DNA from: Dyella_B humi
Lineage (GTDB): Bacteria > Pseudomonadota > Gammaproteobacteria > Xanthomonadales > Rhodanobacteraceae
Length of the DNA stretch: 64,000 nt
NCBI RefSeq assembly: GCF_044904605.1
Contig: NZ_JADIKI010000023.1
Location: forward strand, 1,798,001 to 1,862,000
Reading direction: 5' to 3'
In this document: positions 25,498 to 33,877 of the stretch, piece after piece
Numbering within the stretch: position 1 is the stretch's first letter
Layout of the letters: each line of letters opens with the position of its first letter
Position numbers and translations under genes: made by a program
The notes under the pieces: model-generated
Told to the model about the DNA's origin: nothing
Database searches by the model: none
What the model saw: only the letters and a program-made list of their open reading frames with translations

Positions 25498-25526
25498 AAC
25501 GTAGGGCAGTCGAGCAAACGTGTCAA
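25498..25526 (-). promoter_or_regulatory. Candidate promoter of the leu-ilv operon
   Basis: Minus-strand TTGACA (25526-25521) and TACGTT (25503-25498) are separated by 17 bases. An A/T-rich tract (CATAAAAAAATAG) directly upstream could act as an UP element. The predicted start is near 25491. The rest of 25527-25745, up to the GNAT gene, shows no gene. Confidence 0.6.
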
Positions 25527-25745
25527 CTATTTTTTTATGAGAAATTTTCCGAATTGTCTATTCGGGCAAATTTGGATGGCTAAACGTCCATATGTATCAA
25601 GCACTCGCGGAAAGTTGGTTTCAATCGCAACGATGTTGTTTCATTCGAAACCATGCAGGTGTTTGGACGAAATGCTCCAGGGATAGGGATGTTCACTGGA
25701 CAAGCTCGAGGGGCTTCGTTACGCCTTGTGGGACGATGGCTAGAG

Positions 25746-26354
25746 TCAGTCGCTCGCTTGTGCGCTCAGACGTGCCAGTCGCATGCCCAGCCAGCGCTGC
25801 ACGTCGGGCCATTCGCCGGCGAGGATGGAGTAGCACACCGTGTCGCGCAGCGTACCGTCCGGACGGCGCTTGTGAGCGCGCAGCACACCGTCCTTGTGTG
25901 CGCCCAAGCGCTCGATCGCGCGCTGCGAATCGAGATTGCGGTGGTCAGTATGGAACTCCACCGCCACGCAGCCGAGCCCTTCGAAGGCGTGTTGGAGCAG
26001 GAGCCGCTTGCAGGCGGTGTTGAGATGGCTCTTCTGCCAGCGCTTCGCATACCAGGTGTAGCCGATGGCGATGCGCGGCAGTTCCGGTGCGAAATCGTAG
26101 AAGCGCGTGGTGCCCACGATCTCGCCGCTGCTTTTCTCACGCACCGCGAACGGCAGCATGAGGTTGGCGGCAAGACCTTCCAGCGCCTTCTCGATATAGG
26201 CGCGGGCCTGCCCAGGCGCTGGCGCGCTGGTGAACCACAGATTCCAGAGTTCCCCATCGGCTGCGGCCGCTTCAAGCTCGGGCACGTGATGCAGGCCAAG
26301 GGGTTCAAGCAGGACGTGGTCGTCTTCGAGGCGGACAGGCGTGAGGGTGGGCAT
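25746..26354 (-). CDS. GNAT acetyltransferase, RimJ/RimL-like
   Basis: A 202-residue acetyl-CoA N-acyltransferase of the Acetyltransf_3 type. EIVGTTRFYDF, IGYTWYAKRWQKSHLNTACKRLLLQHAFE (acetyl-CoA loop region) and FHTDHRNLDSQRAIERLGAHKDGVLR are typical. Relatives acetylate ribosomal protein N-termini or small amines; the substrate here is unknown. It lies upstream of the leu operon promoter on the same strand, with no sign of co-transcription. No clear ribosome site precedes the ATG. Confidence 0.85.
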   Translation of the reverse strand: MPTLTPVRLEDDHVLLEPLGLHHVPELEAAAADGELWNLWFTSAPAPGQARAYIEKALEGLAANLMLPFAVREKSSGEIVGTTRFYDFAPELPRIAIGYTWYAKRWQKSHLNTACKRLLLQHAFEGLGCVAVEFHTDHRNLDSQRAIERLGAHKDGVLRAHKRRPDGTLRDTVCYSILAGEWPDVQRWLGMRLARLSAQASD

Positions 26355-26363
26355 GGTTATTGA

Positions 26364-26516
26364 GCGGGGAATGGGGAACAGGGAGCGGGGACCATGAGGC
26401 GCGCGCGAATAGAGACAGTACGGGGAAAACGCTTTAGGGAAAAGTCTTCAAACGATGGCTTACAACCAAAGTCGGCTTTACGAGAATCATTCGTTCCCCG
26501 TTCCCCGTTCCCCGTT
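26364..26516. repeat. G/C-run simple repeats flanking a 100-base spacer
   Basis: A G-rich tract (26364-26390, repeated GGGGA/GGGAA units) and a C-rich tract with three tandem GTTCCCC units (26493-26516) are roughly inverted copies. A shorter C-rich echo (CGTTCCCCGT) lies near 26814-26823. They fill the gap between the GNAT and ydcH genes and contain no coding frame. Confidence 0.5.
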
Positions 26517-26518
26517 CT

Positions 26519-26725
26519 TCAGGCATCCAGGTCCGGAATCAGCTTGCTTTCCAGCCGCGCGATGGCGTCCTTCAACAGCAGCTTGCGCTTCTTCATGCGG
26601 GTGATCTGCAGCTCATCGACACCGATCGAGGTGGACATCTGCTGGATGGCTGTGTCCAGGTCGCGATGTTCCTGGCGCAATTCGGCCAAGAGATGGGCGA
26701 TCTGGGCGGGATCCTGAGCCTGCAT
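26519..26725 (-). CDS. YdcH family (DUF465) small coiled-coil protein
   Basis: A 68-residue helical protein of the DUF465/YdcH family, of unknown function. It starts with AQIAHLLAELRQEHRDLD and ends with the family signature ITRMKKRKLLLKDAIARLE. No membrane or signal segment is seen. It diverges from ttcA. Confidence 0.8.
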   Translation of the reverse strand: MQAQDPAQIAHLLAELRQEHRDLDTAIQQMSTSIGVDELQITRMKKRKLLLKDAIARLESKLIPDLDA

Positions 26726-26871
26726 GTCGGCAATCGCGAAAAGGAGGGCGGTAAGGACGTAAATTGTAGCGCGCCTGGGGACAGACGGCGGGAGCGGCCA
26801 GCGTGAAGCGTCCCGTTCCCCGTGCCCGGCCGGCTACAATACGTGCTCGCCTGTCGTAGCCGTGCCCGCCC

Positions 26872-27753
26872 ATGTCCGCCCATCTTGAGGCCACTCCACC
26901 TGATCTCGCCCGTAAGCGCGCCTATGAAGCCGCTAAGCTGGCCAAGCGCCTGCGCCATCAGGTTGGTCAGGCGATTGCCGATTTCAACATGATCGAGGGC
27001 GGCGACAAGGTGATGGTGTGCCTGTCAGGCGGCAAGGATTCGTACACCATGCTCGACATCCTGCTGTCGTTGCAGGCCAAGGCGCCGGTACGTTTCGAAC
27101 TGATCGCGGTGAACCTGGATCAGAAGCAGCCGGACTTCCCCGAACACGTATTGCCGCAATACCTCACCGAGCGCGGCGTACCGTTCCATATCATCGAGCA
27201 GGACACATACAGCACGGTCACCCGGGTGATTCCCGAAGGCAAGACCATGTGCAGCCTGTGCTCACGCCTGCGCCGTGGCGCGCTGTACCACTGGGCGGCG
27301 GACAACGGCGTTACCAAGATCGCGCTGGGCCATCATCGCGACGACATCCTCGCCACTTTCTTCCTCAATCTGTTCCATCAGGGCAGCCTGAAGGCGATGC
27401 CGCCCAAGCTGCGTTCGGACGACGGGCGTCATGTGGTGATACGTCCGCTGGCGTACTGCAAGGAAAGTGACATCGCTGACTACGCGGAGCACAAGCAGTT
27501 TCCGATCATTCCCTGTAATCTTTGCGGCTCGCAGGAAAACTTGCAGCGCAAGTCGGTCGGTCGCATGTTGCAGGATTGGGAGCGCCAGTATCCCGGGCGC
27601 AGCGAAACCATGTTTCGCGCGCTGGGTAATGCGGCACCCTCGCAGTTGGCTGATCGCAAGCTGTTCGATTTCGCCGAGCTCGGTTCGCAGGAAGGCGCTA
27701 AGCGCGCCGACACTCACGGCTGGCTGGCGGGAAGCGATGGCGAGAACAACTGA
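26872..27753 (+). CDS. ttcA: tRNA 2-thiocytidine(32) synthetase TtcA
   Basis: An iron-sulfur, ATP-dependent enzyme that thiolates cytidine 32 of certain tRNAs. The PP-loop is CLSGGKDS (residues 50-57). The cluster/catalytic cysteines are Cys127 and Cys130 in KTMCSLCSRLRRG, and the conserved later CNLCGSQENLQR segment is present. HHRDDILATFFLNLFHQG is typical of TtcA/TilS folds. At 293 residues the length is normal. It is a single gene on the plus strand, followed by the aromatic aminotransferase. Confidence 0.95.
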   Translation: MSAHLEATPPDLARKRAYEAAKLAKRLRHQVGQAIADFNMIEGGDKVMVCLSGGKDSYTMLDILLSLQAKAPVRFELIAVNLDQKQPDFPEHVLPQYLTERGVPFHIIEQDTYSTVTRVIPEGKTMCSLCSRLRRGALYHWAADNGVTKIALGHHRDDILATFFLNLFHQGSLKAMPPKLRSDDGRHVVIRPLAYCKESDIADYAEHKQFPIIPCNLCGSQENLQRKSVGRMLQDWERQYPGRSETMFRALGNAAPSQLADRKLFDFAELGSQEGAKRADTHGWLAGSDGENN

Positions 27754-27766
27754 TTAGATTTCAGGT

Positions 27767-27782
27767 GGACGTCTGGACGTCT
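27767..27782. promoter_or_regulatory. Tandem 8-base repeat resembling met boxes
   Basis: GGACGTCT occurs twice without a gap, 31 bases before the aminotransferase start. Each unit differs by one base from the E. coli MetJ box (AGACGTCT), which also acts as tandem 8-base units. MetJ is not certain to exist in this lineage, so the match may be chance or mark another regulator. Confidence 0.3.
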
Positions 27783-27813
27783 AAATTTCTTCTTCCACTT
27801 TTTGAGTAGAACC

Positions 27814-29013
27814 GTGTCCTTTTTCGCATCCGTTGAAATGACCCCAGGCGATCCGATCCTGGGCCTCACCGAAGCTTTCGTGGCTGATTCGCGTCCCGGC
27901 AAGGTCAACCTGGGCGTGGGCATCTATTGCGACGAAAGCGGCCGTATTCCCGTGCTGCGCGCCGTACGCCAAGTGGAAGAAGCGCTGGCGAAAGAATCCC
28001 TGCCGCGCGGCTATCTGCCCATCGACGGTCTGCCTGCCTATACGCAGGCCACGCAGAAGCTGGTGTTCGGACCGGAATCGCCGCTGCTGGCGGCTGGCCG
28101 TGTGGCCACCTCGCAGACTATCGGCGGCAGCGGTGCGCTGCGCGTGGGCGCGGAACTGCTGAAGAAAGCGCTGCCCAATGCCAAGGTGGCCATCAGCAGC
28201 CCGAGCTGGGAAAACCATCGTGTAGTGTTCAACGCGGCCGGTTTCGAAGTGGTGGATTACGCCTACTACGATGCCGCCACGAACGGGCTGGATTTTCCAG
28301 GCATGCTGGCCGATCTCAACAAGCTGGAGCCGGGCACCGTGGTGCTGTTGCATGCGTGCTGCCACAACCCCACCGGCGTGGATCTTTCCGTCGAGCAGTG
28401 GAAGCAAGTCGTTGCGGTGGTGAAGGATCGCAATTTGCTGCCCTTCATCGACATGGCCTACCAGGGCTTCGACAAGGGCATCGACGAAGACGCTGCTGCG
28501 GTGCGTCTGTTCGCCGAATCGGGCATCGATTCCTTCGTAGTGGCGAACTCATATTCGAAGTCGTTCTCGCTGTACGGCGAACGCGTGGGCGCGCTGTCGG
28601 TTGTCGGCGCTACGCGAGAGGAAGCGCTGCGCGTGCAGTCGCTGGTCAAGCGCATCATTCGCTCCATTTATTCCAGCCCGTCCACGCACGGCGGAGCGCT
28701 GGTGGCCGGCGTGCTCAACAGCGCCGAGCTGCGTGCGCTGTGGGAGCAGGAACTTACCGAGATGCGCGAGCGCATTCACGCGATGCGTGCCGGCATGGTG
28801 CAGAAACTCGCCGCGAACGGTGCACCGCAGTTTGGTTTCATCCAGAGGCAGGCGGGCATGTTCTCGTATTCGGGCCTCTCCAAGGCGCAGGTGGATCGCT
28901 TGCGCGAGGAGCATGCGATTTACGCCATCGGCACGGGGCGCATCTGCGTGGCGGCGTTGAATCGCAACAATCTCGATAACGTAGTTGCTGCAGTTGCCGC
29001 CGTCATTCGTTGA
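27814..29013 (+). CDS. Aromatic amino acid / aspartate aminotransferase
   Basis: A fold-type-I PLP aminotransferase of the AspC/TyrB family. The start MSFFASVEMTPGDPILGLTEAF fits GTG at 27814; a TTG at 27802 is an alternative. Motifs are KVNLGVGIYCDESG, TIGGSGALRVGAELL, HACCHNPTGVDL, and the lysine in NSYSKSFSLYGERVGAL. RICVAALN holds the carboxylate-binding Arg region. Distinguishing tyrosine from aspartate preference is not safe by eye. It is preceded by the tandem 8-base repeat and followed by repeat hairpins. Confidence 0.9.
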   Translation: MSFFASVEMTPGDPILGLTEAFVADSRPGKVNLGVGIYCDESGRIPVLRAVRQVEEALAKESLPRGYLPIDGLPAYTQATQKLVFGPESPLLAAGRVATSQTIGGSGALRVGAELLKKALPNAKVAISSPSWENHRVVFNAAGFEVVDYAYYDAATNGLDFPGMLADLNKLEPGTVVLLHACCHNPTGVDLSVEQWKQVVAVVKDRNLLPFIDMAYQGFDKGIDEDAAAVRLFAESGIDSFVVANSYSKSFSLYGERVGALSVVGATREEALRVQSLVKRIIRSIYSSPSTHGGALVAGVLNSAELRALWEQELTEMRERIHAMRAGMVQKLAANGAPQFGFIQRQAGMFSYSGLSKAQVDRLREEHAIYAIGTGRICVAALNRNNLDNVVAAVAAVIR

Positions 29014-29036
29014 GTTGCTCCATTCTGCCTATAACC

Positions 29037-29147
29037 ACTCCCTCCCCTGCTTGCAGGGGAGGGTTGGGGTGGGGTGAGTACTAGCCTCAAGCTTTCCCGC
29101 AAGTATTCACCCCCTCCCAACCTCCCCCTGCAAGCAGGGGGAGGGGC
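29037..29147. repeat. Inverted pair of G/C palindromic repeats before rdgC
   Basis: Unit 1 (about 29040-29078) is a CTCCCCTGC/GCAGGGGAG hairpin followed by GGTTGGGGTGGGGTGA. Unit 2 (about 29106-29147) is the inverted copy around CCCCCTGC/GCAGGGGG. The same type of element recurs near 21.1, 30.1, 30.2 and 35.3 kb. Confidence 0.8.
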
Positions 29148-29166
29148 AAACCTCATTGGAACTTGC

Positions 29167-30078
29167 ATGTTTTTCCGCAACCTCACGCTGTTCCGCTTTT
29201 CTCCCTCCGTTGCCGAAGACCTGAAACGCCTCGATGAAGCCTTGGGCGAACATCGCCTGCGTCCGTGCGGTCCGCTGGAAATGGCCACGCGCGGTTTCGT
29301 GCCGCCAGTCGGCCGCGGCGACGATGCGCCAATGACACACGCCGTGAACGCCTGCACGCTCATCACCGTGGGCGGCGAAGAAAAGCTGCTGCCCGCCGCC
29401 GTGGTGAACGACGAACTGCAGCGCAAGGTGCAAAAGATCGCCGAAGAAGAAGGCCGCAAGGTCGGCGGTCGCGAGCGCAAGCGCATCAAGGAAGACCTGC
29501 TCACCGAACTGCTGCCGCGCGCCTTCGTGCGCAGCTCGCGCATGTCCGCCTACGTCGATCGCAAGAACGGCTGGCTGGTGCTCGACACCGCCAGTCGCAA
29601 GAGTGCGGAAAACGCGCTTACTCAAGTGCGCGAGGCGCTCGGCAGTTTCCCCGCCGTGCCGCTTGCGCCTGAAGAAGGCCCGCGCGTGCTGATGACCGAT
29701 TGGCTCGCCAGCGGCAAGTTGCCGGGCGGCCTGGTGCTGGGCGACGAATGCGAACTGCGTGATCCCGCCACGGCTACCGGCGCCATCGCGCGCTGCCGTC
29801 GTCAGGATCTTGATGCCGAGGAAGTGAAGGAACACCTGCGCAACGGCAAGCAGGTCTTCCAGCTTGGTTTGGTGTTCGACGATCGCATCAGCTTCGTGCT
29901 CGGCGAGGATCTAGTGTTGCGCAAGCTGAAATTCCTCGACGCGGTGATCGATGAGCTGGGCGACGGTCAGCAGGATGCTGCGGCTGAAATGGATGCCCGT
30001 TTCGCATTGTTGACGTTGGAATTGGAACGTCTGCTGGGCAAGCTGGAAGAGTGGTTCGGGTTGCCGCGGCCCGAGTAA
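29167..30078 (+). CDS. rdgC: Recombination-associated protein RdgC
   Basis: A ring-forming, nonspecific DNA-binding protein that restrains RecA filament activity. MFFRNLTLFRFSP is the family start, and RGFVPPVGRGDD, EGRKVGGRERKRIKEDLLTELLPRAF (a basic DNA-contact region) and LDTASRKSAENAL follow the RdgC pattern. At 303 residues the length is normal. The ATG at 29167 is preferred to a start 93 bases upstream that would lie in the repeat. It is a single gene. Confidence 0.95.
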   Translation: MFFRNLTLFRFSPSVAEDLKRLDEALGEHRLRPCGPLEMATRGFVPPVGRGDDAPMTHAVNACTLITVGGEEKLLPAAVVNDELQRKVQKIAEEEGRKVGGRERKRIKEDLLTELLPRAFVRSSRMSAYVDRKNGWLVLDTASRKSAENALTQVREALGSFPAVPLAPEEGPRVLMTDWLASGKLPGGLVLGDECELRDPATATGAIARCRRQDLDAEEVKEHLRNGKQVFQLGLVFDDRISFVLGEDLVLRKLKFLDAVIDELGDGQQDAAAEMDARFALLTLELERLLGKLEEWFGLPRPE

Positions 30079-30091
30079 CTTCGCGCGATCC

Positions 30092-30252
30092 AGCTCCCTC
30101 TCCCATCCGGGGAGAGGGCTAGGGTAAGGGGCCAAGGCTTGCGGGGAAGCATGGCAAGATCCCGGCTATATGTCCCCCGAATTCCCGCCCAAGACAGGTA
30201 GTCCGGTGAGGTTGACCCCCACCCCAAACCTTCTCCCGGGAGGGGAGAGGGG
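30092..30252. repeat. Two palindromic repeat units in a 328-base gap
   Basis: The stretch 30079-30406 between rdgC and the next gene carries no convincing coding frame. It contains one repeat unit at about 30094-30133 (CCCTCTCCC/GGGAGAGGG) and a second, inverted one at about 30214-30252 (CTTCTCCC/GGGAGGGGAGAGG). The remainder up to the next start shows no recognisable signal except a weak AGGA ribosome site. Confidence 0.75.
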
Positions 30253-30406
30253 GCGGCAGGCCGTCCCATCCCGCCTGAGACGCGCGCTAGACCGGGCTTC
30301 CCGCAGTAAGCGCAAAAAAGCCCTTGCGCGAAGCCTCGGCACCCCACATTCTGCCCGTGCCCAAGCCCTCCCCGCGGCCTGGGAGCAGTATTGAAAGGCA
30401 GGACCC

Positions 30407-31174
30407 ATGGCGTATCTCGACGGCGACTGGCTGGAGTTGGCAACACCCAGCGGCAATACCATTCGTGTGCTGAAAGCTTCGCACCCGCGGGCGCGACGGC
30501 TGCGTCTGACGGTGTCGACGAAGGGTGCGCGCATCACTTATCCGCAAGGCACCCATCCTTCGCAGGTCAACGCGTTTCTGCGTCACAACGCCGACTGGCT
30601 GGAGAAGAAGCTCGGCGAACTCAATCTCGTAATCGAACCGCTACCGTCGCTGCGCGTCGGCACACCGGTCGAATTTCCGTTGCGCGGCGAAATCACCACG
30701 CTCGATTGGGACGAAGGCGCGTATCCGCGCGTGGTCGCCCATGACGGCGGCATCACGCTGGAGATCCCGCGTCCGCACAGTCGCGCCTTGCCAGTCGCGC
30801 GCGGCCTGCTTGCTTCGTATTTCGAAACGCAGATTCGCCGCGACGTATCGCGCTGGCTTGCCGGTTACGTGCCGCAGCTCGGTCTTGCGCCGACGGCTTT
30901 GCGCGTTCGTCCAATGAAGAGCTTGTGGGGCAGCCTGGATACGCGAGATCGCATCAACCTGGATCTTGCGCTCGCGCTCGCGCCACCCGCGGCTCTGCGC
31001 TATGTGTTGGCGCACGAGTTGTGTCATCTGAAAGTACGCAATCACTCGCCGCGCTTCTGGGCGCACGTGGAATCGATCTTTCCGGACTGGCGCGAACAGC
31101 GCGATTGGCTGCGCCAGAACGGCGCGATGCTGAAGGCTGAACTGGATCGATTGATCGCCGACGTCGCCGATTGA
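30407..31174 (+). CDS. YgjP-like metallopeptidase domain protein (SprT/M48-like)
   Basis: A predicted zinc peptidase of the YgjP/DUF45 family with unknown substrate. The zinc motif HELCH is in YVLAHELCHLKVRNHSPRFW; the third ligand is likely the following His or Glu. WGSLDTRDRINLDLALALAPPAALRY, just before it, is characteristic. The N-terminal half (residues 1-110) is the family's beta domain (RARRLRLTVSTKGARITYPQ). There is no signal peptide, so it acts in the cytoplasm, and it is 255 residues long. A disrupted YCII gene follows closely. Confidence 0.85.
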   Translation: MAYLDGDWLELATPSGNTIRVLKASHPRARRLRLTVSTKGARITYPQGTHPSQVNAFLRHNADWLEKKLGELNLVIEPLPSLRVGTPVEFPLRGEITTLDWDEGAYPRVVAHDGGITLEIPRPHSRALPVARGLLASYFETQIRRDVSRWLAGYVPQLGLAPTALRVRPMKSLWGSLDTRDRINLDLALALAPPAALRYVLAHELCHLKVRNHSPRFWAHVESIFPDWREQRDWLRQNGAMLKAELDRLIADVAD

Positions 31175-31212
31175 TCGCTATGTCTTAAGGCGACAGAAAG
31201 CAGTTTTTCAGG

Positions 31213-31523
31213 ATGAATGACATGCATTATTTCTTCTGCAAGCTGCATGGGCCACGCGTTACATTTCCCGCCGACATCACGCCTGAGGAAGGCGTGTTGA
31301 TGAAAGCGCACGTGGATTACTGGCGCGAACAGATGCACAAAGGCTATGTCGTGGTGTTCGGTCCCGTGATGGACCCAGCGACAGCGTACGCGTGCTCGTC
31401 ATGCAGCTTCCAGAAAGCGTTGCGCCCGAATCATTGATCGATGGCGATCCCGTCATCCAGGCCGAGCGCGGCTTCCGTTTCGAGTTCCATCCGATGCGAG
31501 CCGTGTTGCCACAACAGGCATAA
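31213..31523 (+). pseudogene. YCII-family protein, frameshifted
   Basis: The first frame gives MNDMHYFFCKLHGPRVTFPA and continues to GPVMDPATAY, typical of the approximately 100-residue YCII (YciI-like) fold. After the TAC at 31387-31389 it drifts and stops at 31437. Shifting one base resumes the family pattern from the GTG at 31392: VLVMQLPESVAPESLID, then AERGFRFEFHPM, to the TAA at 31521. One missing base near 31390 (TAC-GC-GTG instead of TAC-GGC-GTG) would restore a 103-residue protein. Both halves look otherwise intact, so this is a recent mutation or a sequencing error. The TAA abuts the ATG of the next gene. Confidence 0.7.
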
Positions 31524-32111
31524 ATGCGCGCGATGACAACGGTACTCAGTCCATGGTTCAGCGGCGTATGGATGCTCTGGCTGGCGTACTGGGGCATCAG
31601 CGCGCTGCGCGTCAAGCCAGCCGTCCGTGTCGAATCGCGCAGTTCGCGCTGGGGCAGGCATGTGTTGCTTATCATCCTGGCGGTACTGCTGTTGCGCAGG
31701 TACCCATGGTTGAACGGCAGCTTCCTCAACGAACGTTTTGTGCCGGATCAGGCATGGATCGTGTGGCTGGGCTTTACCCTCACGGTGATCGGTCTGGCCT
31801 TCACCTGCTGGGCGCGCGTGGTGCTGGGACGAAACTGGAGTGCCATCGTGCAGCTCAAGCAGGATCATGAACTGATCGTGCGCGGTCCGTACAGTTTCGT
31901 GCGACACCCAATCTACACCGGTTTGCTGCTCGCCTTCTTCGGCACTGCATTGGCCATCGGCGAGTGGCATACGCTGGTCGCCACCGCGCTCGTCGCCATC
32001 GCGTTCTGGCGCAAGCTAAGGCTTGAAGAACGCTGGTTGTGCGAACTCTTCGGTGATCAATACCGCAACTACATGCAACACGTAAAAGCCCTAGTGCCCT
32101 GGGTGCTTTGA
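31524..32111 (+). CDS. Isoprenylcysteine carboxyl methyltransferase-like membrane protein
   Basis: A membrane methyltransferase of the ICMT/PEMT superfamily, 195 residues. About five hydrophobic segments are visible, the first at residues 8-28. The SAM-binding C-terminal region has GRNWSA, VRGPYSFVRHPIYTGLLLAFFGTALA and LRLEERWLCELFGDQYRNYMQHV, which is the family signature. Bacterial members act on diverse small molecules or lipids; the substrate is unknown. Its ATG immediately follows the TAA of the frameshifted YCII gene. Confidence 0.85.
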   Translation: MRAMTTVLSPWFSGVWMLWLAYWGISALRVKPAVRVESRSSRWGRHVLLIILAVLLLRRYPWLNGSFLNERFVPDQAWIVWLGFTLTVIGLAFTCWARVVLGRNWSAIVQLKQDHELIVRGPYSFVRHPIYTGLLLAFFGTALAIGEWHTLVATALVAIAFWRKLRLEERWLCELFGDQYRNYMQHVKALVPWVL

Positions 32112-32200
32112 CGCTGTGGCGACGGCTTGCGCCGTAGTTTGTGCACTTGGAACATGGCGTTCGATCGATGCATGGACGCCATGTTGAGCGAATCCCGGCC

Positions 32201-33796
32201 ATGAACGAGCAGACTCTCGCAAGCATGCACACCCTACCTGCAGGCGTGACGCCCGCCGACAGGTTGACACCGGCAGATCGTTATCAGGAACTGTTTGTCG
32301 ACGTGCAGATGGGGCGCGTGTTTCCCGATAGCAAAACCTTCGTCGACTGTGCGCCGCTAAGCGAGCCGGAACGCATCCTGGCGTTGTACCGCGCGCAGCG
32401 CGGACAGCCCGATTTCGATCTCACCGCATTCGTGCATGCGCACTTCGAAGCACCGCAGGTGCATGCCAGCCATTATGTGTCCGTGCCCGGGCAACCATTG
32501 TGCAAACACATCGATGGCCTGTGGGACGTACTGACGCGCAGCCCCGATTTGCATCCAGCCATGTCGTCGCTGCTGCCGTTGCCGAACTGCTACGTGGTGC
32601 CCGGTGGGCGTTTCGGCGAGCTGTATTACTGGGATTCGTACTTCACCATGCTCGGGCTGGCGGAAAGCGGGCGCCACGATCTGCTCCACTGCATGGCCAG
32701 CAATTTTGCTTACTTGATCGACACCTACGGGCATATTCCCAACGGCAATCGCACCTATTACCTGAGCCGCTCGCAGCCGCCTGTATTCGCCTTGATGGTG
32801 GAGCTGTTCGAAGACCGCGGCGTATGCGGAGCCATCACTTGGCTGCCGCAGTTGTGCAAGGAATACGACTACTGGATGGACGGCGCCGAAGCGCTGCGAC
32901 CCGGTGATGCGTATCGGCATTGCGTGCGGCTTGATGATGGCTGTCTGCTCAATCGCTATTGGGATGATCGCGATATCCCGCGCGAAGAATCGCATCTGGA
33001 AGACGTCACCACCGCTAGCCGCAGTCCAAGGCCGAGCGCCGAGGTGTATCGCGACCTGCGCGCAGGCGCTGCATCCGGCTGGGATTTCAGTTCGCGCTGG
33101 TGCGACGACGGCAAGCTCGAAACCATCCGCACAACGGCGATCTTGCCAGTGGATCTCAACGCCTTCCTATACAAGCTGGAGCGGCAGATCGCCGAACTCA
33201 GCCGCGCCGACGGCCAGCACAAGCAGGCAGATGCCTTCGAGGCGCGTGCGCAGGCGCGTCACGACGCCATTGATCGCCTGCTATGGAATGAAGTGGCCGG
33301 CAGCTACCTCGATTACGACTGGCAGTGTCACGCACCGCGCATGGCACTCAACGCTGCAGCCAGCACACCACTCTATGTCGGCCTTGCTAGCCGGGTGCAA
33401 GCGTTGCGTGTCGCCGAAGCGTTACGTACCAGGCTGCTTGACGAAGGCGGACTCGGTGCCACCGAAATGGAAACCGGCGAACAATGGGACAAGCCGAACG
33501 GCTGGGCGCCGCTGCAATGGCTGGCGATACACGGTTTGCGTCAGTACGGCTTGCACGAACTGGCCGAAGACATTGCCCACCGCTGGCTGCACACCGTGGG
33601 CAGCCTGTACGAGCGGGAGAGCAAGCTGGTCGAGAAATACGTGCTGACGGCGCCGCTAGGCCGCGCCGTGGGCGGTTGCGGCGGCGAATATTTCTTGCAG
33701 GACGGCTTCGGTTGGACCAATGGCGTCACGCGCCGCCTGCTACATGAAAAGCCTGATCACCCGGTCAACGACGCGTGCGCCGCGGCCAAGGCCTAA
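32201..33796 (+). CDS. Trehalase (glycoside hydrolase family 37), probably cytoplasmic
   Basis: Hydrolyses trehalose to two glucose molecules. Signature 1 is PGGRFGELYYWDSY (residues 134-147), signature 2 is QWDKPNGWAPLQW near residue 428, and Asp295 in SGWDFSSRW matches the catalytic acid of E. coli TreA. With MNEQTLASMH at ATG 32201 there is no signal peptide, so a TreF-like cytoplasmic location is likely. The in-frame extension to 32141 also lacks a signal peptide. Length (531 residues) is normal. A strong inverted repeat follows the gene. Confidence 0.93.
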   Translation: MNEQTLASMHTLPAGVTPADRLTPADRYQELFVDVQMGRVFPDSKTFVDCAPLSEPERILALYRAQRGQPDFDLTAFVHAHFEAPQVHASHYVSVPGQPLCKHIDGLWDVLTRSPDLHPAMSSLLPLPNCYVVPGGRFGELYYWDSYFTMLGLAESGRHDLLHCMASNFAYLIDTYGHIPNGNRTYYLSRSQPPVFALMVELFEDRGVCGAITWLPQLCKEYDYWMDGAEALRPGDAYRHCVRLDDGCLLNRYWDDRDIPREESHLEDVTTASRSPRPSAEVYRDLRAGAASGWDFSSRWCDDGKLETIRTTAILPVDLNAFLYKLERQIAELSRADGQHKQADAFEARAQARHDAIDRLLWNEVAGSYLDYDWQCHAPRMALNAAASTPLYVGLASRVQALRVAEALRTRLLDEGGLGATEMETGEQWDKPNGWAPLQWLAIHGLRQYGLHELAEDIAHRWLHTVGSLYERESKLVEKYVLTAPLGRAVGGCGGEYFLQDGFGWTNGVTRRLLHEKPDHPVNDACAAAKA

Positions 33797-33817
33797 CTTT
33801 TGTACATTGCCTGGTCG

Positions 33818-33857
33818 TGCGAACCTCAACATCATCGCGCGATGACGTGGGTTCGCA
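33818..33857. terminator. Nested inverted repeat between convergent genes
   Basis: TGCGAACC (33818-33825) pairs with GGTTCGCA (33850-33857), and inside lies the perfect 14-base palindrome TCATCGCGCGATGA (33832-33845). It sits between the ends of the trehalase and GFA-family genes. There is no T-run, so a bidirectional, perhaps Rho-assisted, terminator is inferred; a binding site is the alternative. Confidence 0.45.
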
Positions 33858-33877
33858 GATGCTCATTCCAACCTATC

